This document shows positions 11,738 to 23,980 of a stretch of DNA of 64,000 bases, piece by piece. The position numbers and the translations under genes were made by a program. The notes beneath the pieces were generated by a model. The model had not been told where the DNA came from. It ran no database searches and was given only the letters and a program-made list of their open reading frames with translations. Position 1 is the stretch's first letter. Every line of letters begins with the position of its first letter. The stretch spans positions 60,951,810 to 61,015,809 of the forward strand of contig CM041083.1 of the NCBI GenBank assembly GCA_023079485.1, read 5' to 3'. The DNA is from Archilochus colubris. Lineage: Eukaryota > Chordata > Aves > Apodiformes > Trochilidae.

Positions 11738-12725
11738 ATCATAGAATCATAGAATCAGCTGGGTTGGAAGGGACCTCTGAGATCATCAAGTCCAACCCTT
11801 GATCCACTACCGCTGCGGTTACCAGACCATGGCACTGAGTGCCACATCCAGTCTCTTTTTAAATATCTCCAGAGACGGAGAATCCACTACTTCCCTGGGC
11901 AGCCCATTCCAATGTTTGATCAACCTCTCCGTAAAGAAATTCTTTCTAATTCTTTCTAATATCCAACCTAAGCCTCCCCTGGCTCATAGGATCCTCATAG
12001 GATCTGTGCTCAAGTCCCTTCACCAGCCTGGTTGCCTTCCTTTGGACCTGCTCCAGGACCTTGATATCCTTCCTGAACTGAGGGGCCCAGAACTGGACAC
12101 AGTACTCGAGCTGTGGCCTCACCAGGGCTGAGTACAGAGGCAGAATCACTTCCTTGGACCTGCTGGCAATGCTGTTCCTGATACAGGCCAGGATGCCATT
12201 GGCCTTCTTGGCCACCTGGGCACCCTGCTGGCTCATGTTCAGCTTCCTGTCAATCCAGACTCCCAGGTCCCTTTCTGCCTGGCTGCTCTCAGCCACTTTG
12301 TCCCTAGCCTGTAGCACTGCATGGGGTTGTTGTGGCCAAAGTGCACTTGTCCTTGTTGAACCTAATCCCGTTGGAATCAGCCCAACTCTCCAGTCTGTCC
12401 AGGTCCCTCTGCAGAGCCCTCCTGCCTTCCAGCTGATTGACACTTCCCCCCAGCTTAGTGTCATCTACAAGTTTGATGGACTCAATCCCCTGATCTAAAT
12501 CATCAATGAAGATATTGAACAGAACCGGGCCCGACACTGATCCCTGGGGGACACCACTGGTGAGCGGCCGCCAACTGGATGCAACCCCGTTCAGCACCAC
12601 TCTCTGGGCCCGGCCCTCTAGCCAGTTCCTAACCCAGCACAGGGTGCTCCTGTCCAAGCTGTGGTTTGACAGCTTTGTCAGGAGTGTGCTGTGGTTCAGA
12701 AGATCTTTTGTGAAGCGTCTCCTTC
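11738..12725 (-). mobile_element. CR1 LINE with RT palm region, internally deleted, minus strand
   Basis: The longest CR1 copy here, about 990 bp, reverse orientation, with its tail at 11738-11760. Reading leftward on the minus strand from 12722, it encodes the RT segment [20 protein letters not shown], then [17 protein letters not shown] and [19 protein letters not shown]. The catalytic block at 12460-12471 reads LVDD where CR1 normally has FADD. The frame then shifts into the thumb/C-terminal part ([14 protein letters not shown], then [39 protein letters not shown] shown in pieces). Around 11970-12000 about 200 bp present in the sister copies are missing. The junction carries an 11-bp near-duplication (CATAGGATCCT / CATAGGATCTG). 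It is a dead copy. Confidence 0.93.
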
Positions 12726-14332
12726 ACCTGGGATTTCTAGGAAGAGCAGGAATGCCAGGCAACAGTCACACTGTCCCCTCCATAGCCATAGCAGTTGTCC
12801 AGCACCCTGCTTTGTGACACAGAGGCTGATCAGGCTGGCAGGCAGGAAAAGCTCACCCAGTGTTGGCAGCAAGACAACCCACAGCTGCAGATTTAAGACT
12901 CAAGGCAACCATGAAGGCTACTGCTTTGACTGGTGCGGGAGAATGTCAGCCTCTAGCAGCAACAAGTCTTTCACAGCAGAGTGCAGCAGGGATTTGGTAA
13001 AGCAGACAGAAGGGAAATGGAGACACAAAGGTGACTCCCTTGCTATGGAGAAAAGAGAGAATCATCATCAAGATCATGTTCCTTGTAGGCTTTTTTCTGT
13101 GTAGAGATGGGTTATGTAAACATATGCTGATTCCATCATCTATGGGGGAGCTTCATTTGGGAAGACTCAGGCTTTTATCTTTATTAATGAGGGCTTTTTG
13201 TGATGACAGCATCAACTGCAGTGGAGGAAAGGGGACTGTGTTTGGATGAAGGCCTAATCAGGCCAGTAGCATATTCCCACTGCTGAATGGCCTCTTTGTC
13301 AGCACAGATGTTTCATTATATCCTGGTTTCTTGGTTTCTTTTTTATGCCTGGCGTAGCTGGTGTCATAGAAAAAAAGTGCAATAACATTCTTCCATATTT
13401 ACTCTAAATTCCTCCCGAGTTGGTTTTGAGCTTTCTAAAAATATAACTTACATGTGAGCTTTGACTAAAGAATGTTTTTAATTCCTGTAGTCCCTGACTA
13501 GATCAGGACATTGTGATCATTTGCTGAACTGAGGAAGACTGTGACAAGTTCTGGCAGTGCTGAGGAGCGGACAGAAAGATTTTCTGGATAAACAAGGATA
13601 TTCACAGGATGGTAACCTATCCTTCCTTCCATTAGCATATGCTGTCATGGGCCAGTAGGTGCACCAGCTACACCATATACCTCTTGTTCTTTGTTTCTCC
13701 TGGCAATAGACATTCAACTGGACTCTTTCCCAGTCCAAGCTATTCAACTTGAGACAGCTCCAAACCACAAAATTGGATCCAATTTTAATTTCCCAAAGCT
13801 TCAGATAGGGTTTTCATCCCATATCTAGTTAGAAGGCTGCTTCTCATAACAAAATAATTTCTTTCAAATATCTGGAATATACAAAATGTTGCAGACAAAT
13901 CCACATAGGACATTATTTCAATGATTTTTCTTTGTTTTTTTCAGTCTAGTCCAGACTCCCAAGAAGAACTGACATATCACTCGACTGATACTTGCCTCCT
14001 CCAACTTTCAGCTGGATTTATTTCTTAATTTCCTCAGGAGCCTTGAAAACTCCCACCCATATGATTTTTAACAGGCTCACTTCTAAGGCAGATCATCTCT
14101 CCTCCCTGCCTCATCTCTCTAGGAAATCTCCCCTCTGCTCTTTCTAATGACAGCTTCTACCTGCATGCCATCTTGCTTAATATAAAATAAATAATAAAAA
14201 AAAAGTCAACAAACAAAACCAAGCAAACAATTTAAAAAGTGAAACAACAACAGCAAAAAAAAAAAAATCAAAACAAAGATTACCAAACCAACCACAGCTG
14301 TTTTACATGGGAGGTACTTTGTTTTCTCCTTG

Positions 14333-14351
14333 CACACACACACACACACAC
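14333..14351. repeat. (CA)n microsatellite
   Basis: About nine uninterrupted CA dinucleotides. A short microsatellite with no other evident role. Confidence 0.9.
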
Positions 14352-15873
14352 CCTGATGTGGAGGAGGGGGCACATGAAGCCCTCCTCATAGCTTTTCTCA
14401 CAGCAAGGGGGAGAAAATTAAGGGCCCCAAGAGTGGGTAAAGGTGTGTTACTAATGGCATTGAGCCAGTGTAAGCCTAGAACAACCACCAGCAAATGAAA
14501 GCAAGCTGTTATTGTATGGTTTAAAACAAGTCCCTGGAGGTTTTAGGTCACAACTCCAAAACTATGGCAATTTTTTATCATTTTTTTATTATTTTCCAGA
14601 GAGAAAATGGAGGTGACCTGATTTCAGCTCCTAAAAGTTTTCACAAGGCACAGCACATTGTGTAAGAAAGTTTTGCTCTGCTCTGCACTGGTGACGACAT
14701 CTGTTTTCTGAACCTGGATCTTGTTGGTGCTGGGCTGTGTTATGGATGAATTGCACAGGCAGTTTTCTGTCTCTGTCCTTAAAACCACATCATTTTTAGG
14801 AAGGAGCCCACAATATTTTTTTTGGCTAGAGTTCACCAGACTGTCTTGAGATTTTAATCTTGCCAGATATTGCTACCATGATAAGTGAATTTTTCCCCTG
14901 TACTTATTTCCCTCTGTAAAGAAAGCAAGCTCAGTGCCTCTGTGTTTCTCAAGGCTGAATGTTAGGTAGGATTTGTGCTGAAAACTCTATGCTGTGTATA
15001 TATGCCACATGGATGCTTTAATGATGCCACATAGCCACGCTTAAAACTTTGAGCTATTTAGAGCTGTACTCTGCTATTCCCCAGACCTCCTCAGAAACCA
15101 TAGATTATAGTATTTCCTTTATGTTACGAATAGAGATACTCCCTGTCAAATTTCTTGCTTGCTGATCAGACGTATTTCCTCTGGATCCATATTTCTTCCA
15201 CTTGCGAGTTCTTTGAGCCATATCTATAATCCATCTTTAGATGAGAGGAGGAAAGAAAAAAGCCTACACAGCAGTGCTGCAACTGTACCCCTACAAGGCC
15301 CTAAGAGGAATAAAGCTAATGGGAGAGCACTGCCTCTTCATTTCATCACTCCAGTGCATGAAGATGCTCTAAATTCTCCCCTTTACATTTCCATAGACTT
15401 TGTTAGATGCTAAGGTTTGGCCAGGAACCATCATTTCAGGTATGCCTGAGCCCTGAACCTGTTTGAGGAAGACAGGAAAAAAAGATGATGGAGGAGCAAC
15501 TAAGAATAAGAGAACAGAAGCATTTCTCTGAAGCTCACGCTGTGAAAATCTTAAGGAAGAGTGAGATAAACATAGAAAGTCTGTGACTAGATACTTGGAA
15601 ATGTTAGTGATGGACAACTGTCCCTTGAAACCAGGCCAATCCCATTGTAGCTCCTCATTTGTTGTGCTTCCCATACTTCCTGAGTCAGCCTGACTTATAA
15701 AAATAAATGCATTCCGCTTTGCCTTTTGTACCACATATCCAGGAAGGAGATAGTAACAATAAATAACACTGATTATTATTAACAATTATTAAATGAAAAA
15801 CATTATATATTATATCATTAATATAATTGAAGTCCTATTGTTATATATATATAAATCTTTAAAATATTAGATT

Positions 15874-15909
15874 GTAATAATAATTATCAATGGTAATAAT
15901 TATTATTAC
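15874..15909. repeat. AT-rich perfect palindrome
   Basis: Left arm 15874-15887 (GTAATAATAATTAT) is the exact reverse complement of right arm 15896-15909 (ATAATTATTATTAC), with an 8-nt loop CAATGGTA. It lies in an extremely AT-rich block (15780-15930) of TAATA/TATAT words, so low complexity raises the chance of an accidental palindrome. Confidence 0.8.
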
Positions 15910-18900
15910 TAAAACTTAATAGTTATTATTATTCCCTATTGTTTGTTGGGTTGACCCACTGTCTCTTTCACCAAAAATGTGGGAAAGGTTAAAAAAATTA
16001 TTTTGTTATTACAGAGTGGTTATAAAATATTTTCACCCTAAGACACCCATAAGAGAGTGTCCTGATCTTCTAAATATTCCTTAATGTTTATGCATGTGTA
16101 TTTCCCTAATTTTAGTTTCAATGACAATGTACTGGATACTCAGTCTGTGGGATCAAAGACCAGGGACAGTCAAAAGTTGTGTGACAAATGAGAGAGCGTC
16201 AAAACTGTTTGCATGACTTCAGGCTGAACTTGCTAAGTTATTTAGATATGTAAACATGCAGAGGAAGATCAAAGATAATTTTTGAAAGCCAACCCTGTTG
16301 ACTGGGAACAAGAACCTGAGTTTTTTTGAAGTCCAAGTCTGCAAACAGATGTTGATATATAAACAATAAAATTAAGGTACCTAAGTCCAAAATTTATGTT
16401 CTGATCATCTGCTACCTGTTTGAAGAAGTTCCAATGGTGTTTCCTGGCAAGAAGATGTTGAGGTACAGTAGTCAGTTCTTTCTTTTGAAGGAATGATTTT
16501 GTTTGGAATAACTGAAGTATTCCTGGACTAGAGAAAGATAGCAAACATGATTCCCTCACAGAGCTAAAGGGGAAAATGGATCCACTGAGAAACAAAACAG
16601 ATTTTCTACCTAAAAGAGTGAATCCTAAATGCTTTTTGTTACTTTATAAAGTAACCAAATTTGCTTTCAGATCAGTATGAAAGTACAAGCAGTCAGCTAG
16701 AAGATATGGGACTCCAGTTCCTAATCCTAGGGTTATTTCTGCTTCTTGTAACTTAAAATTATGATGCCCACTTATTGGCTTTTGGGTGGAAAAGCCAAAG
16801 TCAGTGCTTTTCTCCCTGTGTGAGGGGAATGGCACACACCTGTTGATCTTTCTGTATCTCTGGACTGTTGCTGTACCTGGGGTATGATGGAGCTTTCTGT
16901 CCAGGCCCAGAATAAGTGCTCAGCTCATACACAATAGTCCTGACTCTTTCCAGAAGCACTGTTCTTTGACATGCATGCAATAAATCAGCAGTCCTCACTT
17001 TAAGGGTTTATTTATGAGAATGTTAACAAGAATATTTTCACTGGGTTTACAGTTAATTATGTCCTGGTTTTCTATTTAGTTTCAAGGGGGCTGGGAGGTG
17101 AAGTTGTTTATTTTCTCATTCTTTAGTGTCACAGAGAAATTGCTATTGTTGAAAACCTTATTAAAATCTCTTCATATCTTTCTGTCTCTGTTCATAACAA
17201 TATTAACTGTAGCAGTAAATAAGCCAATACCTAGTTAGTGTTAAGGTCTGCTTTTTATTGTTGCTTTGTAAGCTACAGCTGGGTTAGCAATCCACATTTA
17301 ATCTCCAGTCTCTATTGTCCTGATCTCAGTGGGCAGAGAGAAAAACAACCTTCGAGAACTCAATTCTTTCACCTATTATATAGATGTAGACAGCCTTGGT
17401 AAACAACAGCTTTAACAGTGAGGGGAAACTAGGGTTGTTCATTTATTTTTTTTATTGTTGGTGAGGTGCTATACAGAAAAGAGCAAGAGCTTATCAGTGA
17501 GCATTCACAAGGCAGACTGCTGAAAAATGCGTGTGGGTTGGGGAATTTTGCTTGTTTGTATTTAAGAGGAAGCAGATGCAAAGTTCAAATATTAGTTTCT
17601 AGCCTAATCCATGCCTGGCAGAGGTTTCAGTCTCCTGGCCCTGCTCATTGCCCTGCTAGACAAAACCTCACTCCTGCTCCTGTTCCTGGAAGCAACATGG
17701 GAGAGCCACCCATCTTACCCTCTCTCCTGGCAGGGCGATGCTGCCTCTTCTCTGGCAAAAAGTAGAGTACTGGCACCCAGCCTGGCAGCTTTGGAACAGG
17801 GAACTCTTGGGATGGGGGCACCTTGGAGGTGACACATTCAATCCTGTTAACGCTGCTTCTTGAGGATCAGATCAAGCTAAGCCCTTCTGTCGTGCTGCAG
17901 TTTAGACCAGTAATCGTCCTCTGCAGGTGGGAGGGATGCTTTTGTAATCATGTGAAAACCCAGCAGTAAGCAGGGAAACTGTGACAAAGAATAATCCTCT
18001 GCTAAGGAGCTTGTAATTTAAATACAAGCACATTGTTTCAGAATTTAAAGAGATTAGTACAAGGCAACACGGACACTGGGCTGGCTAGCTCTAGCCTCCC
18101 CAGCTCACCCTTCCTAGCCAGCATCTCAGTTAAAAGACTCAGTGTGGAAGGGACACATCACAGTTTTCTCTTGCTCTCTGCTAGGTCTGGATGTTGCAGT
18201 CCTTGTATGAGCAGTGGCAGTAATCTCAGCAGATCCAGAACAGGCTAAGCAAAGCATTTCTCTTCCCTCCAGCAGCACTGAAGCAGATTTACAGTGGGCA
18301 AATGTCTTACCTAAACCAAAATGTTTAGAATGAATCCCTTCAAATTACTCAGTCTATATGCTTAGCTGATACTCAAGGACTTACAATTTCCAGCTTTTTG
18401 GGGAGCACAGCTCCTTAGGCTGCCTCTGGGTCACAAGAGACCACTGGAAATCCTGTGTGCTCCTCACCTGGCTCCCAACAATATTGGATTCACTGCCTTC
18501 TTTGAAGGCTGATTTCAGTCCTGGCAGAGCAGATATCTCACTGTGGTTTTGTACACCAAAACAGACCATTACCCTGCAGTTATCCATGCACATGCCCTCC
18601 ACCAAGTTGCTGAGTGAGAAGTTTTCCACAGCATCATGTTTTTACAGCTCATGTCTTCCTCATCCTCCACTAAGGCAGAACAGCATTTTCACACACAAGA
18701 CTCTCAGTCTTTTTTTTTTTTTTTTTTTCTTTATCAACCAAAAGTGATGCATAGTATTAAAAACTGCCACTTTTGGGTTGCTCCATAGTGACTCTGTCTA
18801 TTACAGAAAAAATAAATACTTTTGCTTTTATAAATAGATCACATCAGTCTGTTGACTACAAGTATTGTGCAATTTAGTGGGTGGCTCTGCTTAGGCAAGA

Positions 18901-21900
18901 GCTCCAGTAATTCATACTACCCAAAAGCTATTCCTATGTGAAGGGTCAAGTACCTTTTCTAAGTGGAGCTCAGAAATATTCCTTTCAGGATCTGAAATTG
19001 AGAATATTTATGTGTTCAGTTACACTTTCAACTCTATGGAAAAAAATGAAGTCTGGCAAGAATCACCCTATTCTCCATTTCTCCCCTCAATGTACATGTA
19101 CAAACTACCATTTGGTACCTCTTTATATAGGTTATATAAAGTTACAGGTTTCAGTTTCATTTTCTAGACTGACTGGCTCTGCCAAAAAAAAAAAAAAGCA
19201 AAACAAACAGAAAACCCAACTTATTAAGTTCTTGTTTAAGTGTCTTCCCAGCATTCTTTTTCCAGACAATTGTCTTTCACAGGTTTTTTTTGCTCTATAA
19301 CAGGTGTAGTCAGTGCTGTGTAGTTAGTTCCCCATGAAATTAGTCATTTTTGACATCTAAGAAAAAATAGCATTTTTTTATTAACAGTGCTTCAACTAAA
19401 AGAGTGACTGGATCCACTACATGAGTTTTTTGTAACTTAATTACCAGCAGGTATATCTGGAGCATTTGAATGGCAGCTTACATCCTAAAGCAGGTGAGCA
19501 AGTCCTAGGAAGGGGTCACCTCTGAGTTCAGGCCCCCACCTGAGTTTCAGTGCAAATTAGTATTTCAAGTGATGACAAGCTCTCCATGGGACACCAGCAC
19601 AATGAAGCTTGCCCAGCCCATTTATTTTGATGTGTTTGTTTGGCACTGATTATGACCTAAAAAATAATTACTAAATGTTAAAGTGCAATACATGGATATA
19701 TAGCAATATAGAAATTCGTAAAGAAATTATAAGGTGAATTACTTCTATATATAAAAAAAGTAAGTGTTAAAAGCCCTTCCATGCACAGAATGGAGATGTT
19801 TTATCTATTTTTAGATAGATTTCCCAACCCAGTGTTGGACTTCCCAGTATATAAGTCAACAGGTAATTGCAAACTAGTACTCTCTGTTTATTTGTATAAT
19901 TACTTGAAGTCAAGGACCTATGCAGAACACAACTATTTCCAGCTTTGTACTGCCTTCATTTTCAGTACTGCTTGAAGAGGACAGACACACCATGTAAACA
20001 TTTTGATAGGCACTTCAAGATCACAAGAAGGGGTGCCTGATATTAGTATTGCAATGAGGCTTACAGATGCTTGACAGCATATATCAAACATTATATCCTC
20101 TTTCATTTCATTGCTCCAATTACTCAAACAAGAGATTTATGATAATTTTATATTGTTGCCATTGACCTTTCCCCCTGAAAACACTTACTACCACATTCAT
20201 CATCATTATTCCCTTCAGTGGCACACATGTATAAGGAAAAATAAATCTTTTATTTATGCTTGTGTTTTATAGACCTATCTTTATTTCCTGTTATATTTTG
20301 ACTTAATAAACAAGTCTTTAAAATGATCAGTAAATCATACCTGTGAAATCTACCATCTGGGAAGAGAAACAGAGCTGGAATGCAGATGAGCCTTAAAAAA
20401 AGGGGGAAAAAGCCAAGAATTTTACAAGACAAACCAACCAATCAAAAAGAGATACTTTGCTTTGGAACATGTTTTTCATCCTATCACATCAAATATGAAA
20501 ACAGCAGACCTGAGGCAGTAGTAGCTACTTTCCATTAAATGATAGAAAGGAGAGAGAACTGGAGAAGACATTACAATAGGGTAAAACAAATTACAACTTC
20601 CCTGTCACAGGAACAACCTTTCCACATAATTTGTCATCCTGCATCTGTGTTTTGTTCTAAATTTGTTGTGGAGCTTGGGTCAGCAGTTTTTTCCAATAAG
20701 ATACCTCTCTAAGACGGCATTGTCTAGGGACTTGAATCACTTCGTGAAACAATAAGATGGTTTTCAACAAATGGTTTACTGGCTACAATAGGAGTGGTTT
20801 TGAGGATAAAATTATACTTAAGGCTCAAGATGATGCAATGACTTCCTGCCACTGAGATGAGAAGCTCTCCCATCTCCTGTCTGTTAAGCTGTACTTAGTC
20901 TAAGCAGCTGAATACTTTCAACCTCAGGCCACACCAGGGAAGTTTGAATGCTGGCAACATAGAGGACCAGAGATCTTAGCAAAGAGTCCAGTAAGTACCA
21001 CAACTTGCAAGAGAAGGGGAGCAAGGTCACACACTCAGAAGGAAAGGTAGCAGAAGTCTGTCCTCCTCCAGTTCAGCCTGGAGTGAACTATTGGACTGAC
21101 ACCGCTATTCATACTGTCCAGTTCTTGAGGTTACAATGCGGGAAACACTTAACCCTGCTGGGATTCAAGGTACATATGAAAAAAACCCCAAGCCTTCTAA
21201 TTTGAAAAGAAAGAAATAACTTTGATCCCAACCTATGAACTGAGGTAGTTGTAGGAGTAATCTTTGTTTCTGCATCATTGAATAGAAATGTTGAGCTATC
21301 AACAGGATGGTGTGTGGCATGCAACAAAAATAATCTCGGAACACAGAAAGACTATAAGGAAAAAATGACCTCACATGAAAGTGTCTATTACATCCTGAAT
21401 TTCTGTTCAAGTCTTTGGCACTTGATATTTGCCTGAAGAGGTTTCACAGTTGATGCTTTATAACCTATTCCTTTTACAACTTGAGAGCTTTGAAGATGCT
21501 CTTCACCTCTGTGTTTTCAGCAATTACTGCTATCACTAAAAAGCAGCAAACCCTGACATGAAACACTAAGGCCATCTTGTGCCATATAAAAAAAAGCATC
21601 TGTTGACTCATTGGCAGAGATAGTAAAATTTTACTGTCATGTAATATTTCTATAGAGTGCAGCGGGCCTAGAAGTAATTATAATTAAAAGCAACTGATTT
21701 ACCCTGTGGAAAATTTATAAAAATATTTGTGCTTTTCACTGGCCTTGTAATCCTGTCATATACTGTCATAAGAAGAGTGTCTTTAAATAGCTCCTGAGAT
21801 TTGCTGTCTTTGCGGCTATTTCCCATGTTTCAGGAGCCATGTTTGCCATGTTTCAGAAAGGTGCTTCTCAGAAACATGTGAATCATTTGCTAGTCAAGGT

Positions 21901-22132
21901 GTATCTCAATAAAAAGGGCATTTCCCATGAAGTATTTATCTTGGTAGTATAGTAATTTGTTCTTCTTTGTGCTACTCATCTATACTATAAAAGTGTGAAC
22001 AATCAAAAGATTTAGCAACTACAAGAACAACTAAAAAACAACTAAAAAGTCAGAAAAATGGTTGTGTAACCTGACAGTTTAGACACTCTAAGCTGTCTCT
22101 CTCTGCATCCCTTGCATAAATAAATGAGGCTG

Positions 22133-22705
22133 CAGAATCATAGAAAAATTCAGGTTGGAAAGATCATCTAGTCTGATCTCTTCCTCTAGACAGGGATTCC
22201 TTCCAGGTTAGCTTCAGGGCCCTGTCTAGTGAAGTTCTAAATAGTAACACTGATGGAGATTCCCCAGCTTTTCTGGATATCTCCTCCAGTACAGCACAAG
22301 TCTTAGGGGAAAAACATTTTCCTCATTTCCTACCAGAATTTCTCTTATTGCAATTTATGTCTATGGCAGCTTTGTGGCATCTCACTGAGGACCTCTAAGA
22401 AGTTGGCTCCATCTTAGTCATATCCTCCCTCTAGGCTGGGGGAAGATCTAAGTTTTTTTCAGATTCTCACTTAGGTTTCTCTTCTGAAGCCTGAACAAGC
22501 TCAGTTTCCCCAGTTTTTCCTCATGTTTCATGTCCTTCAGACCCCTGACCTTCCTCTGGATTCTCTCAAGTTTCCTGCTTTTTCATGTACTGGTGTACCC
22601 TGAAATTTGACAACACTTGATGTGGTCCCACTGCCATTAAGAATGGAATAACCACTTCTCCCTGCTTGCTAGCTACTCTTCTGCTAATGTAAACCAAGAA
22701 ATAGT
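22133..22705 (-). mobile_element. Old, diverged CR1 LINE, minus strand
   Basis: The left end reads AGAATCATAGAAAAATTCAGG then TTGGAAAGATCATCTAGTC, a decayed form of the CR1 tail in reverse orientation. Farther right, typical CR1 blocks are recognisable though mutated: CTGAACAAGCTCAGTTTCCC, GACCTTCCTCTGGATTCTCT and a stretch near 22670 resembling the RT C-terminal coding part. No open frame survives. Divergence is clearly higher than in the neighbouring copy at 22926, so this is an older subfamily. The right boundary is approximate. Positions 22706-22925 hold nothing I recognise. Confidence 0.8.
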
Positions 22706-22925
22706 TCAGTGTGTATCTCACGATTTTTTTCAAACCTTTTAAATTGGAGATTTCTTATTTCTGTTGAAGTCTGGTCTTTCAGATTTCTTTATGCTTCCAT
22801 GAAGCCTACAGAAATGGTGTGAACTGGTTTTATTTTCACATCAATGGAAGCTGCATTCTCCCAGGAGGATATTAGACCCCAGAAGCTTGTGTATTACTGG
22901 AAGGCATTAAACATCTCAGATTACC

Positions 22926-23355
22926 CCATGCAGTGCTACAGGCTGGGGACAAAGTGGCTGAGAGCAGCCAGGCAGAAAGGGACCTGGGAGTCTGGATTGA
23001 CAGGAAGCTGAACATGAGCCAGCACTGTTCCCAGGTGGCATCCCAATGGCATCCTGGCCTGGATCAGGAACAGCATGGCCAGCAGGTCCAAGGAAGTGAT
23101 TCTGCCCCTGTACTCAGCCCTGGTGAGGCCACACCTCGACTCCTGTGTCCAGTTCTGGGCCCCTCAGTTCAGGAAGGATATCAAGGTCCTGGAGCAGGTC
23201 CAAAGGAGGGCAACCAGGCTGGTGAAGGGACTCCAGCACAAGTCCTGTGAGGAGAGGCTGAGGGAGCTGGGGCTGTTCAGCCTGGAGAAGAGGAGGCTCA
23301 GGGAAGACCTCATCACTCTCTACAACTCCCTGAAAGGAGGGTGTAGCCAGAGGGG
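22926..23355 (+). mobile_element. CR1 LINE, left part, interrupted by an LTR insertion
   Basis: Begins ATGCAGTGCTACAGGC and encodes the CR1 ORF2 C-terminal region ([16 protein letters not shown]; then, after a frameshift, [22 protein letters not shown] and [19 protein letters not shown]). Relative to the copy at 11738, roughly ten bases (the GCCAAGAAGG region) are lost near 23045, which causes the frameshift. At 23355 the CR1 sequence breaks off and resumes at 23680, so the two parts are one element split by a later insertion. It belongs to the same young subfamily as the 2458, 7409 and 11738 copies. Confidence 0.93.
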
Positions 23356-23679
23356 TGTAGTGTAACGAGGCAACCAGGTGCCACTAATTGCCAGGGAGTG
23401 GGCATGAGCTTGTGTCAAGCCCACCTGTGCCCAATTAGGGCGGGCCCCCACTGTGCATGAGCAGGACCAGGGGGCCAATAAAAGGTGAGGCTCAAACTCA
23501 CAGGCTTGGCTCACTCCTGAGCTAGCTGGCAGAGAGATCAGTCACTCTCAGAGCAACAGCACCGATCCAGGCTAGTCGACCCTGTGGCTATAGGCTTGGA
23601 GCACTGTTTGTGAGTCTCTGCTGGAACACCTGGTTGGACCTTGAAGCGCCGTACCCCAAAAGAGGTTCGTCTTGCTATA
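23356..23679 (+). mobile_element. Solo LTR-like insertion inside CR1
   Basis: A 324-bp segment absent from the sister CR1 copies sits between two halves that join cleanly. It starts TGTAG and ends CTATA, one mismatch from a perfect TG...CA-type terminal inverted repeat (TGTAG/CTACA). It is bordered by G runs compatible with a 4-5 bp GGGG target duplication, although the G tract makes the duplication length ambiguous. Inside, AATAAAAGG at 23477-23485 could be a TATA-like or polyadenylation signal. The segment has higher GC than its surroundings. Interpretation: a solo LTR of an avian endogenous retrovirus left after LTR-LTR recombination. A non-autonomous element of another class is the alternative. 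No retroviral coding sequence is present, and the family is not identified. Orientation is inferred from the AATAAA position. Confidence 0.7.
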
Positions 23680-23980
23680 GGGGGGGGGTGGTCTCTTTTC
23701 CCAGGCAACTCTCAACAAGACAAGAGGGCATGGTCTTAAGTTGTGCCAGGGGAGGTTTTGGTTGGATATTAGAAAGAATTTCTTTACAGAGAGGTTGATC
23801 AGGCATTGGAATGGGCTGCCCAGGGAAGTAGTGGGTTCTCTGTCTCTGGAGATATTTAAAAAGAGCCTGGATGTGGCACTCAGTGCCATGGTCTGGTAAC
23901 TGCAGTGGTAGTGGATCAAGGTTTGTACTTGATGATCTCTGAGGTCCCTTCCAACCCAAACAATTCTATGATTTTATGAT
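23680..23980 (+). mobile_element. CR1 LINE, right part, ending in the CR1 tail
   Basis: Continuation of the CR1 copy that starts at 22926. It opens with a nine-G run and then TGGTCTCTTTTCCCAGGCAA, the sequence expected next in CR1. It runs through the ORF2 C-terminal region and 3' untranslated part and ends CAATTCTATGATTTTATGAT. The terminal unit carries a C-to-T change. Together the two parts make about 730 bp of 5'-truncated CR1. Confidence 0.92.

Larger units (their letters stand above)
12726..22132. other. Non-coding single-copy sequence, 9.4 kb
   Basis: No gene recognised. Low-complexity elements include an A-rich block at 14178-14270, a (CA)n run at 14333-14351, an AT-rich block at 15780-15930 with a 14-bp palindrome, a T run at 18711-18728 and an A run at 19185-19197. 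Open frames of 138 codons (15369-15785, minus), 137 codons (12691-13104, plus) and 120 codons (18938-19300, plus) have no recognisable domain. The 12691 frame starts inside the CR1 copy. Confidence 0.6.

Noticed and set aside
17050..17110. TGTCCTGGTTTTC resembling an avian LTR start
   Set aside because: No TATA/polyadenylation signal or matching LTR end follows within a plausible distance.
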